A stretch of 64,000 nt of DNA from Stereocaulon alpinum (lineage: Eukaryota > Ascomycota > Lecanoromycetes > Lecanorales > Stereocaulaceae), in contig JAEUBA010000002.1 in assembly GCA_018257865.1 (NCBI GenBank), forward strand, positions 248,001 through 312,000, written 5' to 3'. A program made the translations under genes and the position numbers. The notes below the pieces were generated by a model. It was not told where the DNA came from, ran no database searches, and worked only from the letters and a program-made list of their open reading frames with translations. This document shows positions 33,882 to 44,422 of this stretch, in pieces (position 1 is the first letter of the stretch; every line of letters begins with the position of its first letter).

Positions 33882-35644
33882 CTAGGTATTGACGGCGTTC
33901 TTCACGAACAACCTTTCCCTCTTCATGAAGAGTGACATTATGAGCGTAAGTGCGCCCGCAGTCATCGCTATTATATACACCTTACTCATCGCTTTGACAA
34001 TGGTTAGCAAGATCAGCTCTTGCGTGTCCCCACTCAGATTCTGAAATTGATGAGAGCCTGTGTTCGAGATTGTAGCCAGGATCTCGGCCCTGGGCAATTG
34101 CGGCGCCAATTTCGTTATTCCATCGGTAGCTTCATTCAGGAATATAGCGTTGGCAATACTCAATGCCATTGCCGGGCCCGCTAATTGAGCAAGGGTGCAG
34201 AAACCCGTAGCGATGGGCATCATCTGTTTATCGACTTTAGCTTGGGCTACGACAAACGACAGCTGCACGAAGCCACCAGCGCCAACTCCGAGGATAATGC
34301 TATAGCCATATACGTTGGCGCTGCTCGTGGCTACGCTGACGGTATAGAGCAAGGCGCTACCCACTAGCGATAGAGCTCCACTCAAGAAGTACCAAGGCAT
34401 ATAGTAAGGCATTTTGCTCATTACGACTCCATTGACCATAGCCGTGGTGACGTTAAAGACGACATAAGGGAGGAGGCGCACTCCAGATCGTAAGGCGGCA
34501 TCTCCTCGAAGGAATTGGAAGTATAACGGAATGAAGTAGACCGGGATAAAGATCACTGTTGAAGCGCTGGCCGTCGCGAGGAACATCATGATCATTATAG
34601 GCGACTGGAGGAATTGGAGTGGGAACAGTTGCTGCGACGCTGTAGTCCCAATTTGCCACGTTTGCTGCGCACAGAACACTAAGAACAATGCGGCACACGT
34701 GAGGAAAAGTCCAATGATTCGACCACTGCTCCACGAGAATAGTGTTCCCCCGAAGGATATAGCCATGATACCAGCAGCGAAGATACCGCAAATCAGGACG
34801 GTGCCGAGACTATCAATCTTTTGCAGCCGATCCTTGATTGAGGCTGTAGGCAAAGGATCCGTGCGCGGAAGCAACAAGATGTAGACTGGCGCGCAGAGTC
34901 CTCCGACACAGAGATTGATATAGAAGGCCCATCGCCAAGTCGCCTGGCTGTCGGTGAAGGCACCTCCTACAATTGGGCCAAGAATCGTTCCTGTTCCCCA
35001 GGTCAAACCGCAAAGACCAAAATAGATCGGCCGCTCCTGTTCTGTAGTAGTCGCAGACAGTAGAGTCATGACGCCAGTGTACATTCCGGCACCTCCAACC
35101 CCGCAAACGGCGCGGCCGACGATTAGTGCACTCATGTTAGGAGCTCCGCCACAGATCGCAGAGCCGATCTCGAAGAGAGTAACACAGAGCATGTAGATGC
35201 TTTTAGCGTCAAAAAGTGCGTAACACTGTCCCCTGCAATTGACCAGGGTTAACACAGGCGTGCATCATAAGTATATGGAGCGTTCGCATACCAAAACAAG
35301 GTTGTCCCTGTGGCACCAAGCAGGAAGGCCACCGAGAGCCATGTCAATTCCCCTGTGGAATCGAATTGCCGGACAATGGCGGGTTGTACAACAGCAACAA
35401 TTGTGTTGTCCAGGGAAAATAGGAATGTCGAGGACAATATAGACAGTACGACTAGCCACCATAATACGCCTGTGACGTTGCGTGTTGCCTTTGAAGTCTC
35501 GAGGCTCAGACCTTGAGATCTTGAAGGTTTCTCCGATACTTCTAAGTCGCTGGGGAATTGATTTGTTGTATTGCTACACACCCTCACGAGAGAGAACGAT
35601 GACCTGTATTGGGTAGAAGCCTCTGGTTCACCAGAGCTGTACAT
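33882..35644 (-). CDS. MFS multidrug transporter, DHA2 type (14 helices)
   Basis: Major facilitator efflux pump. Exons 35644-35292 and 35232-33882 (59-bp intron, phase 2) give 567 residues. The N-terminal cytoplasmic part has about 60 residues. The first helix has the family text LDNTIVAVVQPAI (motif D1). GRAVCGVGGAGMYTGVMTL is motif C-like for antiporters, followed by GPIVGGAFTDSQATWRWAFYINLC, the standard DHA2 signature. About 14 hydrophobic segments can be counted. Such pumps often export the product of a neighbouring biosynthetic cluster. The gene lies 1.1 kb from a candidate peptide precursor and next to two UstYa genes, so it is the likely exporter of that locus. Confidence 0.93.
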
Positions 35645-35908
35645 GTCTTCGCACGGATATTGGCCGTGGGATTAGAGCAATCAACAGTTCGCTTATGCCA
35701 CGGGACAGTATATCAATCCAGTAATATATCTATGTATTTGAAGATGGAATATTAGCTTTGGTATGCTCTTGCGGACAAATTGTAGATCCTGCAATCAAAA
35801 TTCCCAAAACACTGAGCCTGGCAAACATTTGACCCTCGTAGATCCAAGACTCAGCTTTGTAAAACGGGCAGCTCCGGCGTGTTTCGCCAATGCCATGGAC
35901 GCCCTAGC

Positions 35909-35992
35909 ATGAAACGGGAGCATCACGGCATGAAATGGGAGCATGACTACATGAAATGGGAGCATGACTACATGAAATGCGAGCATGACACA
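35909..35992. repeat. 21-bp tandem repeat, 4 units
   Basis: Units start at 35909, 35930, 35951 and 35972, each an ATGAAATGGGAGCATGACTAC-like 21-mer with few changes. The last unit is one base short. On the plus strand it reads as a heptapeptide repeat of the form MKWEHDY and on the minus strand as hydrophobic HVVMLPF repeats. No signal peptide or complete gene could be tied to either. Confidence 0.9.
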
Positions 35993-36110
35993 TGGGATGT
36001 TGTAGACTTCCCATCCCCATCTGGGGGTCTGGCAATGCAACATAGCAAACACGCCAATATCAGCAATGTACCTAGGTAATCGCAATTTGTAATAGGGTGC
36101 CTATGACCGT

Positions 36111-36142
36111 CCGTCCGCGGGATCATGATCCCAGCCGGACGG
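36111..36142. promoter_or_regulatory. Long imperfect palindrome with CGG/CCG ends
   Basis: Outer arms CCGTCCG (36111-36117) and CGGACGG (36136-36142) are exact reverse complements. The centre GGGATCATGATCCC (36119-36132) is a perfect 14-bp palindrome. Only two or three bases between them do not pair. It sits about 470 bp upstream of the MFS start. Inverted CGG/CCG triplets are typical of Zn2Cys6 regulator sites, so a cluster-specific operator is possible. Confidence 0.4.
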
Positions 36143-36777
36143 AATATGGAGGGATTGACATGAAGTACGGAACAGTGTGCATTCATGAATCAGGAGCATG
36201 ACCGCATGCATATCAAGGCGCACTAGCGGAAGGGCTTGACGGTAGTGACAACCTGGGCTAGGGACCATATGCATATGTTTCGGGTGTGGGTGACTAATGC
36301 TAGGTTCACCAACATCAGAAGTAGGTTCAATCGAATGTAGTCTTACGGCACACATCCCTGTCCATCTGCCGCCGTGCAGCGGTAAGTAGTGGATGGCACT
36401 AAGCCCAGCACCTTCAACAATTGATGTGAACCAAATCATAGTTGGGACAGAAGACTGCTTGTGCGTATGCTGGGATATCTCGACAATCATGACTCGCTCA
36501 GACCGATGAACATCCCGAGCTCCTGATCATCTGCTCAACAGAACCACTAACAAAGGTTTAGCTTCGCTATGTTTACACATGGCGCTCGGACAATCGCTTA
36601 GTCATCGATCCTTCCAACAACGTGCTAAGAGCCAATTGGACAACCTTGATTGAAGTACTTGGGTCTAATGTAAATCATTTGTCTAGATACTCTACTAGCT
36701 CTGACCGCCACAAGGTAGTTAATTTATTTTCGCAGTACATGGTGTGCTTCGTCTTGCAGACCGCCCTTTCCGCTCTG

Positions 36778-37047
36778 TTACTTGGCTTGCTCGTTGAACC
36801 ATGCATAGGCAATAGCCTCGTCGGCGTCCTGCTCGCTTACGGCCTCGCGTTTCACCGTTACATCGATGGCTCGCTTGAGCAAGGGCTGGCTGGCACGATC
36901 GAGAGCATCTTTTCAGCTTTAGCAGATTGACACAATAATATGCTACAGGTTCGAGAACATACTGGTCTCTGCTTTCTGGACCGGCATTCCATAGATTCCA
37001 ACGCTCAGGAGGTAGATTGATAGAAGAAAAATATCCACAGAACGCAT
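36778..37047 (-). CDS. Candidate RiPP precursor: 71-residue secreted peptide with two KR sites
   Basis: Two exons, 37047-36963 and 36908-36778, joined by a 54-bp intron (GTATGT...CTGAAAAG, phase 1), give 71 residues. Residues 1-20 are a signal peptide (MRSVDIFLLSIYLLSVGIYG). Kex2-type sites KR lie at 40-41 and 48-49; they enclose the hexapeptide AIDVTV. The second site is followed by EA and an acidic stretch, then AIAYAWFNEQAK at the end, with the only Tyr after the signal peptide (Tyr63). Signal peptide, KR sites and short spacers next to UstYa genes are what fungal dikaritin-type precursors look like, though those usually carry several repeated cores and this has none. An alternative acceptor 8 bp upstream gives a short peptide without KR. 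It is divergent from ustYa-1 (585 bp). Confidence 0.6.
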
Positions 37048-37632
37048 TTTGTGTCGAGCTGAGAGACCGCTTTGATGGTGGAGTACGTTGAGTGTTGGTT
37101 GAAGTTGAGCTGAAGAACGTGGAATGCTGATGTGCTGCCTCTTCGTTGAATTAGCAAGTGGAATGAAAAGATAATTTGCTGGGCAAGGCCGAATGCCGTC
37201 TTTATGTAAGGGCTCATGACCCCTTAGGCTTACGGCCATGGCAAGTAAGGAACCACAAACAAAATTGCCCGCATTATTACGCTCCCATCGGATGGCTCTC
37301 GATCTCGAAGAGTGTTACTCGGTACGCCACGGCTCAGGGCGCCAATCAATTACCTGTGCACACCACCTGCATGACATATGGACACCCTCTCTTCTCCACT
37401 TCGGAGTAATCCTTGGTGACAGAAAGACAACGTGACGTCGTATACCCATATCGAATTAGACCCCGGGTGTGCCTCGTTTCGTTGCCGGGACAAGCTCCCT
37501 GCCATGAGAAATGTTTAGAGTGAACTCGTGAGGCTTGAATCTTCTTAAGTCTCTGATCATTCCTTTCAATTTCTACCTACCAGACATCTTGCAGTACGCT
37601 ATCTAAGGCCATCACTGAAGGTCGCCTGGATT
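37048..37632. promoter_or_regulatory. Shared divergent promoter, precursor peptide / ustYa-1
   Basis: 585 bp between the divergent starts. This is the only upstream region for both genes, so co-regulation is likely. It contains ACCCCGGGT (palindromic, about 37460) and no clear TATA box. I could not assign a regulator. Confidence 0.5.
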
Positions 37633-38470
37633 ATGAAACTCTCAATCTTTCCGATGGCGAGGACCACCCGATATATGCCCATTGCCGGGGATAGCGAAAA
37701 TGCATCTCGAGACGAAAAAGTTTACATTCAGACTCCATGGAGTACTTTCCAAGTTCTCGCAATGGTGACCTTGGCGACGGTCATAGGGGCGTCTGTGGGG
37801 ATCATACTGATGAAGCATTTCTCTACCCCAGCACGGACTGAGATGGACTGGCTAGGTAACCCATGTTCCGGCCGTCTAATACACCACTTCCTCTTTTCTC
37901 AAAAGCTCTATTGATAACAATCTCTCAGCTCCCTCAGGATCAATCAATCATACATTTGTGTATAGAAAGATATTTGCACAGGCACCAACAAACGAAACGG
38001 ACAAAACCTGGAGTATTATGTTCCCACGTATGCATCTATAATCCCTTGTCTACCATCGAGAGCTGATTCAATCCTAGCTGGACGGGGTTTCGTTCGCAAT
38101 CCAGCTGTGTCTCCTGACATGGTAGGCGTTTCGGTTTTTCACCAGCTTCATTGTTTAGTGAGTAGCCCGCTCATGTGTTGTATATTCGGCCATGGTCACG
38201 CACTAATACATCTAGGATTCTCTGCGGCGTGGTTATTATGCTGCTCTTAATGAATCGAATGATCAGGCACACGTGGACCCCGCTCATGTACGGCACTGCA
38301 TCGATTATCTGAGGCAGTCGCTCCTGTGCGCCGCGGACACCAACATGGAGCCGGTTGACTTCGCATTGGGCGGAGTCACGGGCTGGGGCCCAAGAATGTG
38401 CCGTGATATTGTAAGGATTAAGAATTGGGCTGAACAATGGGGTATCCATAATGAAACGAATGTCTCGTGA
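37633..38470 (+). CDS. UstYa-family (DUF3328) protein 1
   Basis: Member of the UstYa family, whose studied members oxidatively cyclise or modify RiPP peptides (ustiloxin, asperipin, phomopsin and victorin pathways). Exons 37633-37855, 37938-38027, 38078-38157 and 38216-38470 give 215 residues with every intron GT-AG and phase kept. A short cytosolic N-terminus precedes one membrane helix (about residues 39-60), then the lumenal domain. The diagnostic motifs HQLHC (126-130) and HVRHC (155-159) are both present, as are GRGFVRNP and FALGGVTGWGPRMCRDI. The single longest open frame covers only exon 1 and would hide the family assignment. It is convergent with ustYa-2, with 148 bp between the stops. 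Confidence 0.92.
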
Positions 38471-38618
38471 TTGTAAGGCACAACAGTACCTGATTTCATC
38501 TTCTCATCAAGTATATATCAAGGATGCAATTTTCTTCGCTCTATAAAGGGCTTCTATTGTCCAGATATCCGGGGCATCTCAGTTCTTTGTACTCTCGAAC
38601 TATGATTGTGCTCGCCTA

Positions 38619-39633
38619 TCAATGGCTGGGTCTCACTAGCAGCTCAGGGTCAAAGAGATCGACGACTCGTTCCCGCGCCCATGACGACAAACGGTCCCAG
38701 TCAACACACCGATGTAAAACTCCATCTTTAGTCGTAGGCTCCTGTGTATTACCTAACCATTTGAACCCAGTAATGGATATATCGCCCTTACATATCGCAG
38801 CTTGCCGAAGTAGCTCAATGCAGTGTTCTGTGTAGATCGTCAACCTTGATTCTCACTCAAGGCTGGACAGAAAATATGTGGCATCTTACCAACGTGTTTC
38901 TCATGTTCCAATCTGTCTAAATCTGTAATGTTAGGGTAGTAGTAGTCCCGGTAGATCCATTTGCGGGTTCTTTTCTATCGCTTTGTAAGTGGCATGTTCT
39001 TATAACGGTCATGATGTGCTTACCAGGCAGTGTAGCTCGTGATACACCCCCAAGGTACCAAGATGTCCAGATCCATCTGCGAGCTCGAGTGATGTCTGAT
39101 TGAGCCTCTTCATCTCTTCGGCGGTAATTCGGAGATTGATATCTGGGCATGGGGTTAGAAAGGGAGTGATGGTGTGATCGTTGCTTCCATACTAGCCAGC
39201 AAGTCATGCCATGCTGCATCGAGTTGAGGACTTGGATCGCCCGCAAAAATGCTGTCGGTAGCGAGCCCGTCCACAGCCTTTCTTTGGTAGCTGATTGCAC
39301 TGCTTGCTGGTGCTTCATGATTTTAGTATCCATAGAAAAAAGATATCACAGGAATGGGAATGCTCGCGTACAGTAGACAAAGTCGGCAGGATTGTTCTCA
39401 ACATTCAAAGAGCTATATGGGAGGACTAAGAAGACGCAAGTATAGAGCAGAAATATCACAGTATGGAAGAGCAATGGTGACCGAAGGATCGGGTTGGGAT
39501 AACAATTGTCTTTCTGCTCTGGCAGATGTCTTGTTTCGACGAGAGCTTTGAGTGGCGCTTCATCGTCCCAGACTTGGTGCTGATCAGATAGAAAAGGCTG
39601 AAGACTAGGGTCTTTCTCTATTGAGAGAGTCAT
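38619..39633 (-). CDS. UstYa-family (DUF3328) protein 2
   Basis: Second UstYa-family oxidase-like protein. Five exons, 39633-39372, 39312-39193, 39142-39024, 38974-38890 and 38827-38619, give 264 residues, with all junctions in phase. One membrane helix is at about residues 53-72. The family landmarks occur in order: YSPA at 87-90, NINLRITAEEM from 128, LADGSGHLGTLGVYHELHC (motif 1 HELHC, 162-166), WIYRDYYYPN, motif 2 HVEHC (194-198) and IELLRQAAIC. An acceptor 27 bp earlier would keep phase less well and break the second motif; CTACACAG restores it. Gene pairs of this family are usual in RiPP clusters because different members install different bonds. The ATG at 39633 is the first real one; a TTG extension upstream is ignored. 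Confidence 0.92.
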
Positions 39634-40966
39634 ACTAAGGATATGGCGGTAATGGGCAGTCGATGGATTGCAGGAGATAGTCAAAACAAGAGGCCGCTAC
39701 AGAAGATAATCCAGGCCTTGTGAGGATCCAGGTCTTGTGAGGATACAGGGTGGAAGTTGGCTGCCATTCCTAGCGAGCATTGAGACATAAGCCGAATACG
39801 AAGCGTGACGGTCTACACGGCACAGGCTTCTGATGTGGCACAACTGCCATAGTCACCGCATCGATGTCATCGAGTATTCTACGTTCTCGACTAGGGAGGG
39901 TGTGGGTCAACGCCTAGGCTGTCACATGGTTCCCGTTTGAGCATGCGGATCAGCACTCAGCGCTGTTGGTCGGTGATGGCTTGGCTGACTGAGAAGGATT
40001 GACCCTGCATGTCATTTCCGCAGATCTGCTTACTTTCCGTCTCCAGTCAGCGCGGTCCGCTTTATTTACTGGGCCGAGTCAACCCACCCCACAGCAGCTG
40101 CGTGGCCCCTCCGGGCGCGAAGCCCCGAGGCGCCCTAAAGCACGCATTCAACGACCCATTCCATTCGGGACTTCCCGAACATGACCCTGATCCTGACCTT
40201 AGCGCTACGTACTGGGAATGAGTTACACCAACGATGATTCCAGGCGGTAGTGGGAAAAAGCTAAATAGATGAAGAGGATGAATTATTAGTTAGCTGATTG
40301 CCTGCGCAGGTTGTGGTTGACAGATCATGCCAAGGAGCTTCTCAGGATTCCTTAGCTCTGCTATCGACCATTCGTGGTATATCTGATTTGCCAATATGTA
40401 GTAGTTGGCAAGATGAACCGAAGCCTCTCGGCACGCTAGAGTAGCTAGATCGCACTTTTTGGAAGTACGAGTAGTAGCGGCACATGATTATAAATCTATC
40501 AATCCGAATCTTACGAATGCACATCTGAGCTTCGACCATAGATGATCTTGCCTCTTCTGTCAAAGGATGTCCTACTGACGCCCACCCCTGCGTGCTACAG
40601 GAAGACCCCCAAAAGATACCACTTACGTCATTGCACCTCCATACAGGTCATTTCCACTCCCAATGGGACGCTCAGCCTGAGCCACGGCTTCTCTACACTT
40701 CCCACCCTGGCTTAGCATTGGTTGATAATCAATGTATCTAATACTCCCTGCCGCTTTACACTCACCGCCATTATATTCATTCGAATGTATTGATGTGATC
40801 CATGCCGGTAGATCCCACAGGGATCTACCAGCATGCGCTTTGCTTCAGATAAGGGTCGTCTTACGTGAGCTCCCTTTCTATGCAATTATGCGATGCCTGT
40901 GAGCACCAAGCTGTGCCACTGTAGAATACTCTACAATCCATCTGATGCAATAGTTGAACCTTCAAC
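39634..40966. promoter_or_regulatory. Intergenic region, divergent ustYa-2 / SAT4-type gene
   Basis: 1.3 kb with the promoters of both neighbours. A 17-bp direct repeat (CCAGGCCTTGTGAGGAT and CCAGGTCTTGTGAGGAT) is at 39711-39744, about 80-110 bp before the ustYa-2 start. A GC-rich segment, 40040-40140 (GGGCGCGAAGCCCCGAGGCGCC), could be a decayed repeat. I see no gene. Confidence 0.45.
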
Positions 40967-42344
40967 ATGGCTCTATCAGGCAACAACAACATCATTATCA
41001 TCTCTGCTATTTTTTCTCTGCTAGCTATTGTTGCTGTAATCTCACGGTTCTATGCTAGACACATCAAACATGTACCTTTTGGAGCAGATGACTATGCCAT
41101 CCTGCCGGCAGTGGTACGTCGCAGCATCCAAGTCTGGGACACGAATAATGAGAGTTAGCTTTTCGCCGTTGCCATGGGTATCACTGATATCATCAGTAAG
41201 TCACTGTGAGCTCTATCATGACCATCGGACTCATTGTTGCGATTTCAGGCGCTGTGCATGGAAACCTTGGGGGCCACATAGCATTGGACCAACGGGGTCT
41301 GCCGGTCTTCGATCATACCATTACAGTCTTCCTTCAGGTATGCTCCCAGTGACCCAGAAACTTTGGCCTAGAAGTACATTAAACTAAAGCATCAACCAGT
41401 GCGAATGGGCCGTTCAGCTAGAGTCCATTGGCGCGTTAACATTCACCAAGATTTCCATTCTACTCTTCTATCATCGCATCTTTCGCGGACGACTATTCCA
41501 AATACTTGTATGGACTCTCGCAGCAATCGTTGTAGCATGGGGTGTCTCATTCTTCTTCGCGTCGCTGTTTGAATGCTTCCCGGTATCTCAGGTCTGGACA
41601 ACATTGTACGGGCAACCCAGAAGTTGTTACCAATACCTGCCCATGTTCTATGGTACCGCTGTCAGCAACATGCTCATTGACCTTATGCTTATCACAATGC
41701 CATGGCCCTTGATTTGGCAACTGAAAATGCCTGTACGCCAGAAAGTCGCTGTTGGTGGAATTTTTACACTTGGTGCATTGTAAGTGTCGGGGAATGGCAC
41801 GTCTTGATGATGCTAAGATTATACAGAGTATGTGGTATCAGTATCGCACGATTAGTCTTCTTCGTACAGGCTAGTAAAGGGTTCGATCACGCGTACGATG
41901 TGACTTGTAAGTCAAGACACTTAGCTGTTGAGCTCTTGCTAAAAGTAGTCCATAGATAACCTTGCTCCCACCCTCTACTGGACGCAGCTCGAAGGCGCAT
42001 TGGCAGTTGTCAGCGCTTGTCTACCTACACTGCGTCCCCTCTTCCAAGGCTTCTCCCCTGAGAGTATACTTGGCAGCTTCCGCACCAGATTCACCCCACA
42101 TATAAAACTCAGCGATCGTTCTACGGACAACGCCTCAACCAATAAGCGCTCTATACGTCACCAGCATTCCCGTGAAAGCGGCTATGACGTGCCCCTAACC
42201 GGTTTTACAAAGAACCCCAATAATGCCGTGGTGGAGAGTCGGGCTGAGGGTACTCGTCTAGATGATCTAGAAGCGCGGCCGAATGATACTCAGCCGGGGA
42301 TCAAGGTCCAAAATGACATCTTCTATCACACCGAGAGTCGCTAG
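40967..42344 (+). CDS. SAT4-family / rhodopsin-domain integral membrane protein
   Basis: Six exons, 40967-41113, 41159-41195, 41249-41337, 41400-41779, 41827-41906 and 41956-42344, give 373 residues in phase. Seven helices are expected; the visible ones include IIIISAIFSLLAIVAVISRFYA, LESIGALTFTKISILLFYHRIF, VWTLAAIVVAWGVSFFFASLF and the last helix ALAVVSACLPTLRPLF. Family signatures ADDYAI and GNLGGHI are present, and the C-terminal tail is hydrophilic. Genes of this family often sit in secondary-metabolite loci, but their role is unknown. It lies between the UstYa pair and the O-methyltransferase on the same strand as the latter. The second exon has only 37 bp. Confidence 0.9.
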
Positions 42345-42872
42345 TGGGTCTTTATGTTAGAGATATCATTCCTTGGTCACAACGTCGGAGACGGCGGTAG
42401 CAGCGTGATTAGAGTCTAGACAGAATGGATCGAAAGCTTGGTAGCTGTCTCAAGGACGGACAAAGGATCGATCAATGTGAGACCCGCTCAGTCAGCAAAG
42501 TCAGCTAGAATTGCGGAAAAGTTCGCCGTTGAAGTGAGTTCCAAATAAAGTTAAATTTGAGCGAGAAACTCGAATACCACGCCTTAGTTTCAGGACGCAG
42601 ATGCTGAGTAACAGAGTCTTTTCAATGGAGGCGATGTAGCCATGGAAAGCAATAGACTACACATGGCATAAATCATGCGTGTCTAAGTCGCGTTGTGGTA
42701 CATTCAACAGTCGTAAAATCGGTAGATTCGACGGATTGAATTGAGACCATATCATGCGGTCTCGATGCGCCGCTTACTAAGTCGGCCTGTCATCAAGGCT
42801 ATAAAATTCCACCACCTCCGCACCCCAATCTTCCCGCATCGAATTATCTGGAGCAGAACCAATCTCCCAGCA
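42345..42872. other. Short intergenic region upstream of the O-methyltransferase
   Basis: 528 bp. The open frame of the methyltransferase reaches back to 42741, and an in-frame ATG at 42765 is possible. Otherwise I see only promoter space. Confidence 0.4.
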
Positions 42873-44422
42873 ATGGCGGACACCAAAAATGAAGAAATTG
42901 AACGCTTGGCCTCTACTATAGCGGCGAACACTGCCAAGGTTACCGACTACCTCCGTAGTGAGCATCTCCCATTCCCATCCTTTGATGTGGACGGTCCAAA
43001 CATGTCCTTGGTTCCTCAAAATCTCCGAGACATAGAGGATGCACGCCACGAGATCATCGACGCGACCCTAAAGTTACACAACCTTATGCTTGGCCCCCGA
43101 GACTACCTACAGAGCTTCACAGTAAGACAAGCTAGACTTAGAAACCCCCTTCGTCGAGTACACACAGCGTCCAAAGCTAACGTAAGCTTGGTCAGCACGA
43201 TGAGCTTCTCAGTATGCAAGCCATTGTCCGCTTCAACATCGCAACCAGTTTTTCCGTCCACGAGGAAGCCTCATTCGCAAGCATATCGAACGTATGCGGC
43301 CTAGCTGAGCCGGTTCTACGCCGAATCATGCGTCATGCCATGACCAAACATATTTTCAGAGAGCCGCGTAAAGGCTATGTCGTTCATACTGCTGCTTCGA
43401 GGCTTCTAGCGGAGGACTTGCAGCTTCGTGATTGGGTTGGTGCTAGTACTGATGAGCTATGGCAAGCTGCCTCGCAGACTGTCAATGCTTTAGTGAAATT
43501 TCCTGGGTCACAAGAGCCGAATGAGACTGTGAGAACTGCGGCACGGTCATTTGTTGTTGGCTTCTTGGGCTAATGCTCGTAGGGTTTTGCACTTGCGAAC
43601 AATACGGATAAATCTATCTATGAGGTGTTTTCCCAGCACCCGGAACGTGCCAAACGATTTGGGAGTGCGATGAGTGCTTACACGGCAGGCATTGGGTACG
43701 ATCTCCAGCACTTGATGGGTAATTACCCCTGGGAATCGTTGGGTGGCGGGACTGTTGTAGATGTGAGTTCTGCCATATTCCTGGAAGTGGGTCTACGGGC
43801 GTCCAGATTTGTATCTAAAACTCCCCACAGGTCGGCGGTTCTCATGGTTTCATCAGCGCCCGTATCGCTTCCGACTTCCCTCAGATACGCTGTATCGTGC
43901 AAGATCTTCCGGAGGTTGTCAGAGACGGGAAGTCAAAATTGCCTTCCGAACTTTCCGAGCGTGTGACCTTCATGGCACACGACTTTCTGACCGAGCAGCC
44001 TGTAAAGAATGCAGATGTCTATTTCTTCCGCTGGATCTTTCACAATTGGTCAGATAAATACTGCATAAAGATTCTGCAAAATCTGATCCCTGCATTGAAG
44101 AAGGGTGCAAGAGTGGTCATTAATGATAATTGTCTACCAGAGCCTGGAGTATTGGGCCTCTGGCAGGAGGAGAAACTCCGGTAAGATTACTGTCATTCAT
44201 ACCATCGCCGCTTCTCCTTGTATCTACCATACCTTTATTGCACTCGCTGATATTTCCTCTAGCTCAATGGATTTGACAATGCTCGAAATCCAGAACTCCT
44301 GCGAGCGTGACCTGGACGAGTGGGCAGCGCTATTCGAGAAAGCTGATGAAAGGTTTACTTTCTGTGGCGGTAAACAGCCTGAAGGGTCTAATCTATGGAT
44401 CATAGAAGCCCGCTGGGACTAG
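42873..44422 (+). CDS. SAM-dependent O-methyltransferase (COMT-like)
   Basis: Five exons, 42873-43121, 43187-43528, 43583-43762, 43831-44180 and 44263-44422, give 426 residues in phase. The N-terminal half is the winged-helix dimerisation domain (about residues 80-200: RFNIATSFSVHEEASFASIS, YVVHTAASRLL). The C-terminal half is the Rossmann methyltransferase domain with the SAM motif VVDVGGSHGF, then RCIVQDLPEV and FMAHDF, and RWIFHNWSD, where His is the expected catalytic base. It ends with WIIEARWD. Such enzymes methylate phenolic hydroxyls of polyketides, alkaloids or tyrosine-derived groups. Given its position it may tailor the product of the UstYa locus; that is inference. Start ambiguity: ATG 42873 (CAATGG) is preferred, while ATG 42765 would add 36 residues. 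Confidence 0.92.

Larger units (their letters stand above)
35645..36777. promoter_or_regulatory. MFS promoter side with minisatellite and dyad
   Basis: 1.1 kb between the MFS start and the 3' end of the peptide gene. It holds a 21-bp repeat (35909-35992) and a 32-bp dyad (36111-36142), listed separately. A 129-residue minus-strand frame at 36101-36490 overlaps the dyad and has no recognisable family; I do not call it a gene. Confidence 0.45.

Noticed and set aside
36622..36930. 102-codon plus-strand frame with hydrophobic middle
   Set aside because: It has no ATG at its start and lies opposite the spliced peptide precursor, whose signal peptide, splice sites and KR sites are more convincing.
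36778..37047. Alpha-type sex pheromone precursor
   Set aside because: KR followed by EA is reminiscent of pheromone precursors, but there is no repeated Trp-rich mature peptide with the usual C-terminal Gly-Gln-Pro pattern, and the neighbours are UstYa genes.
38619..38843. UstYa-2 with a mutated second motif (YTEHC)
   Set aside because: This reading needs a TTG start or a badly phased acceptor. The acceptor CTACACAG at 38828 gives an intact HVEHC.
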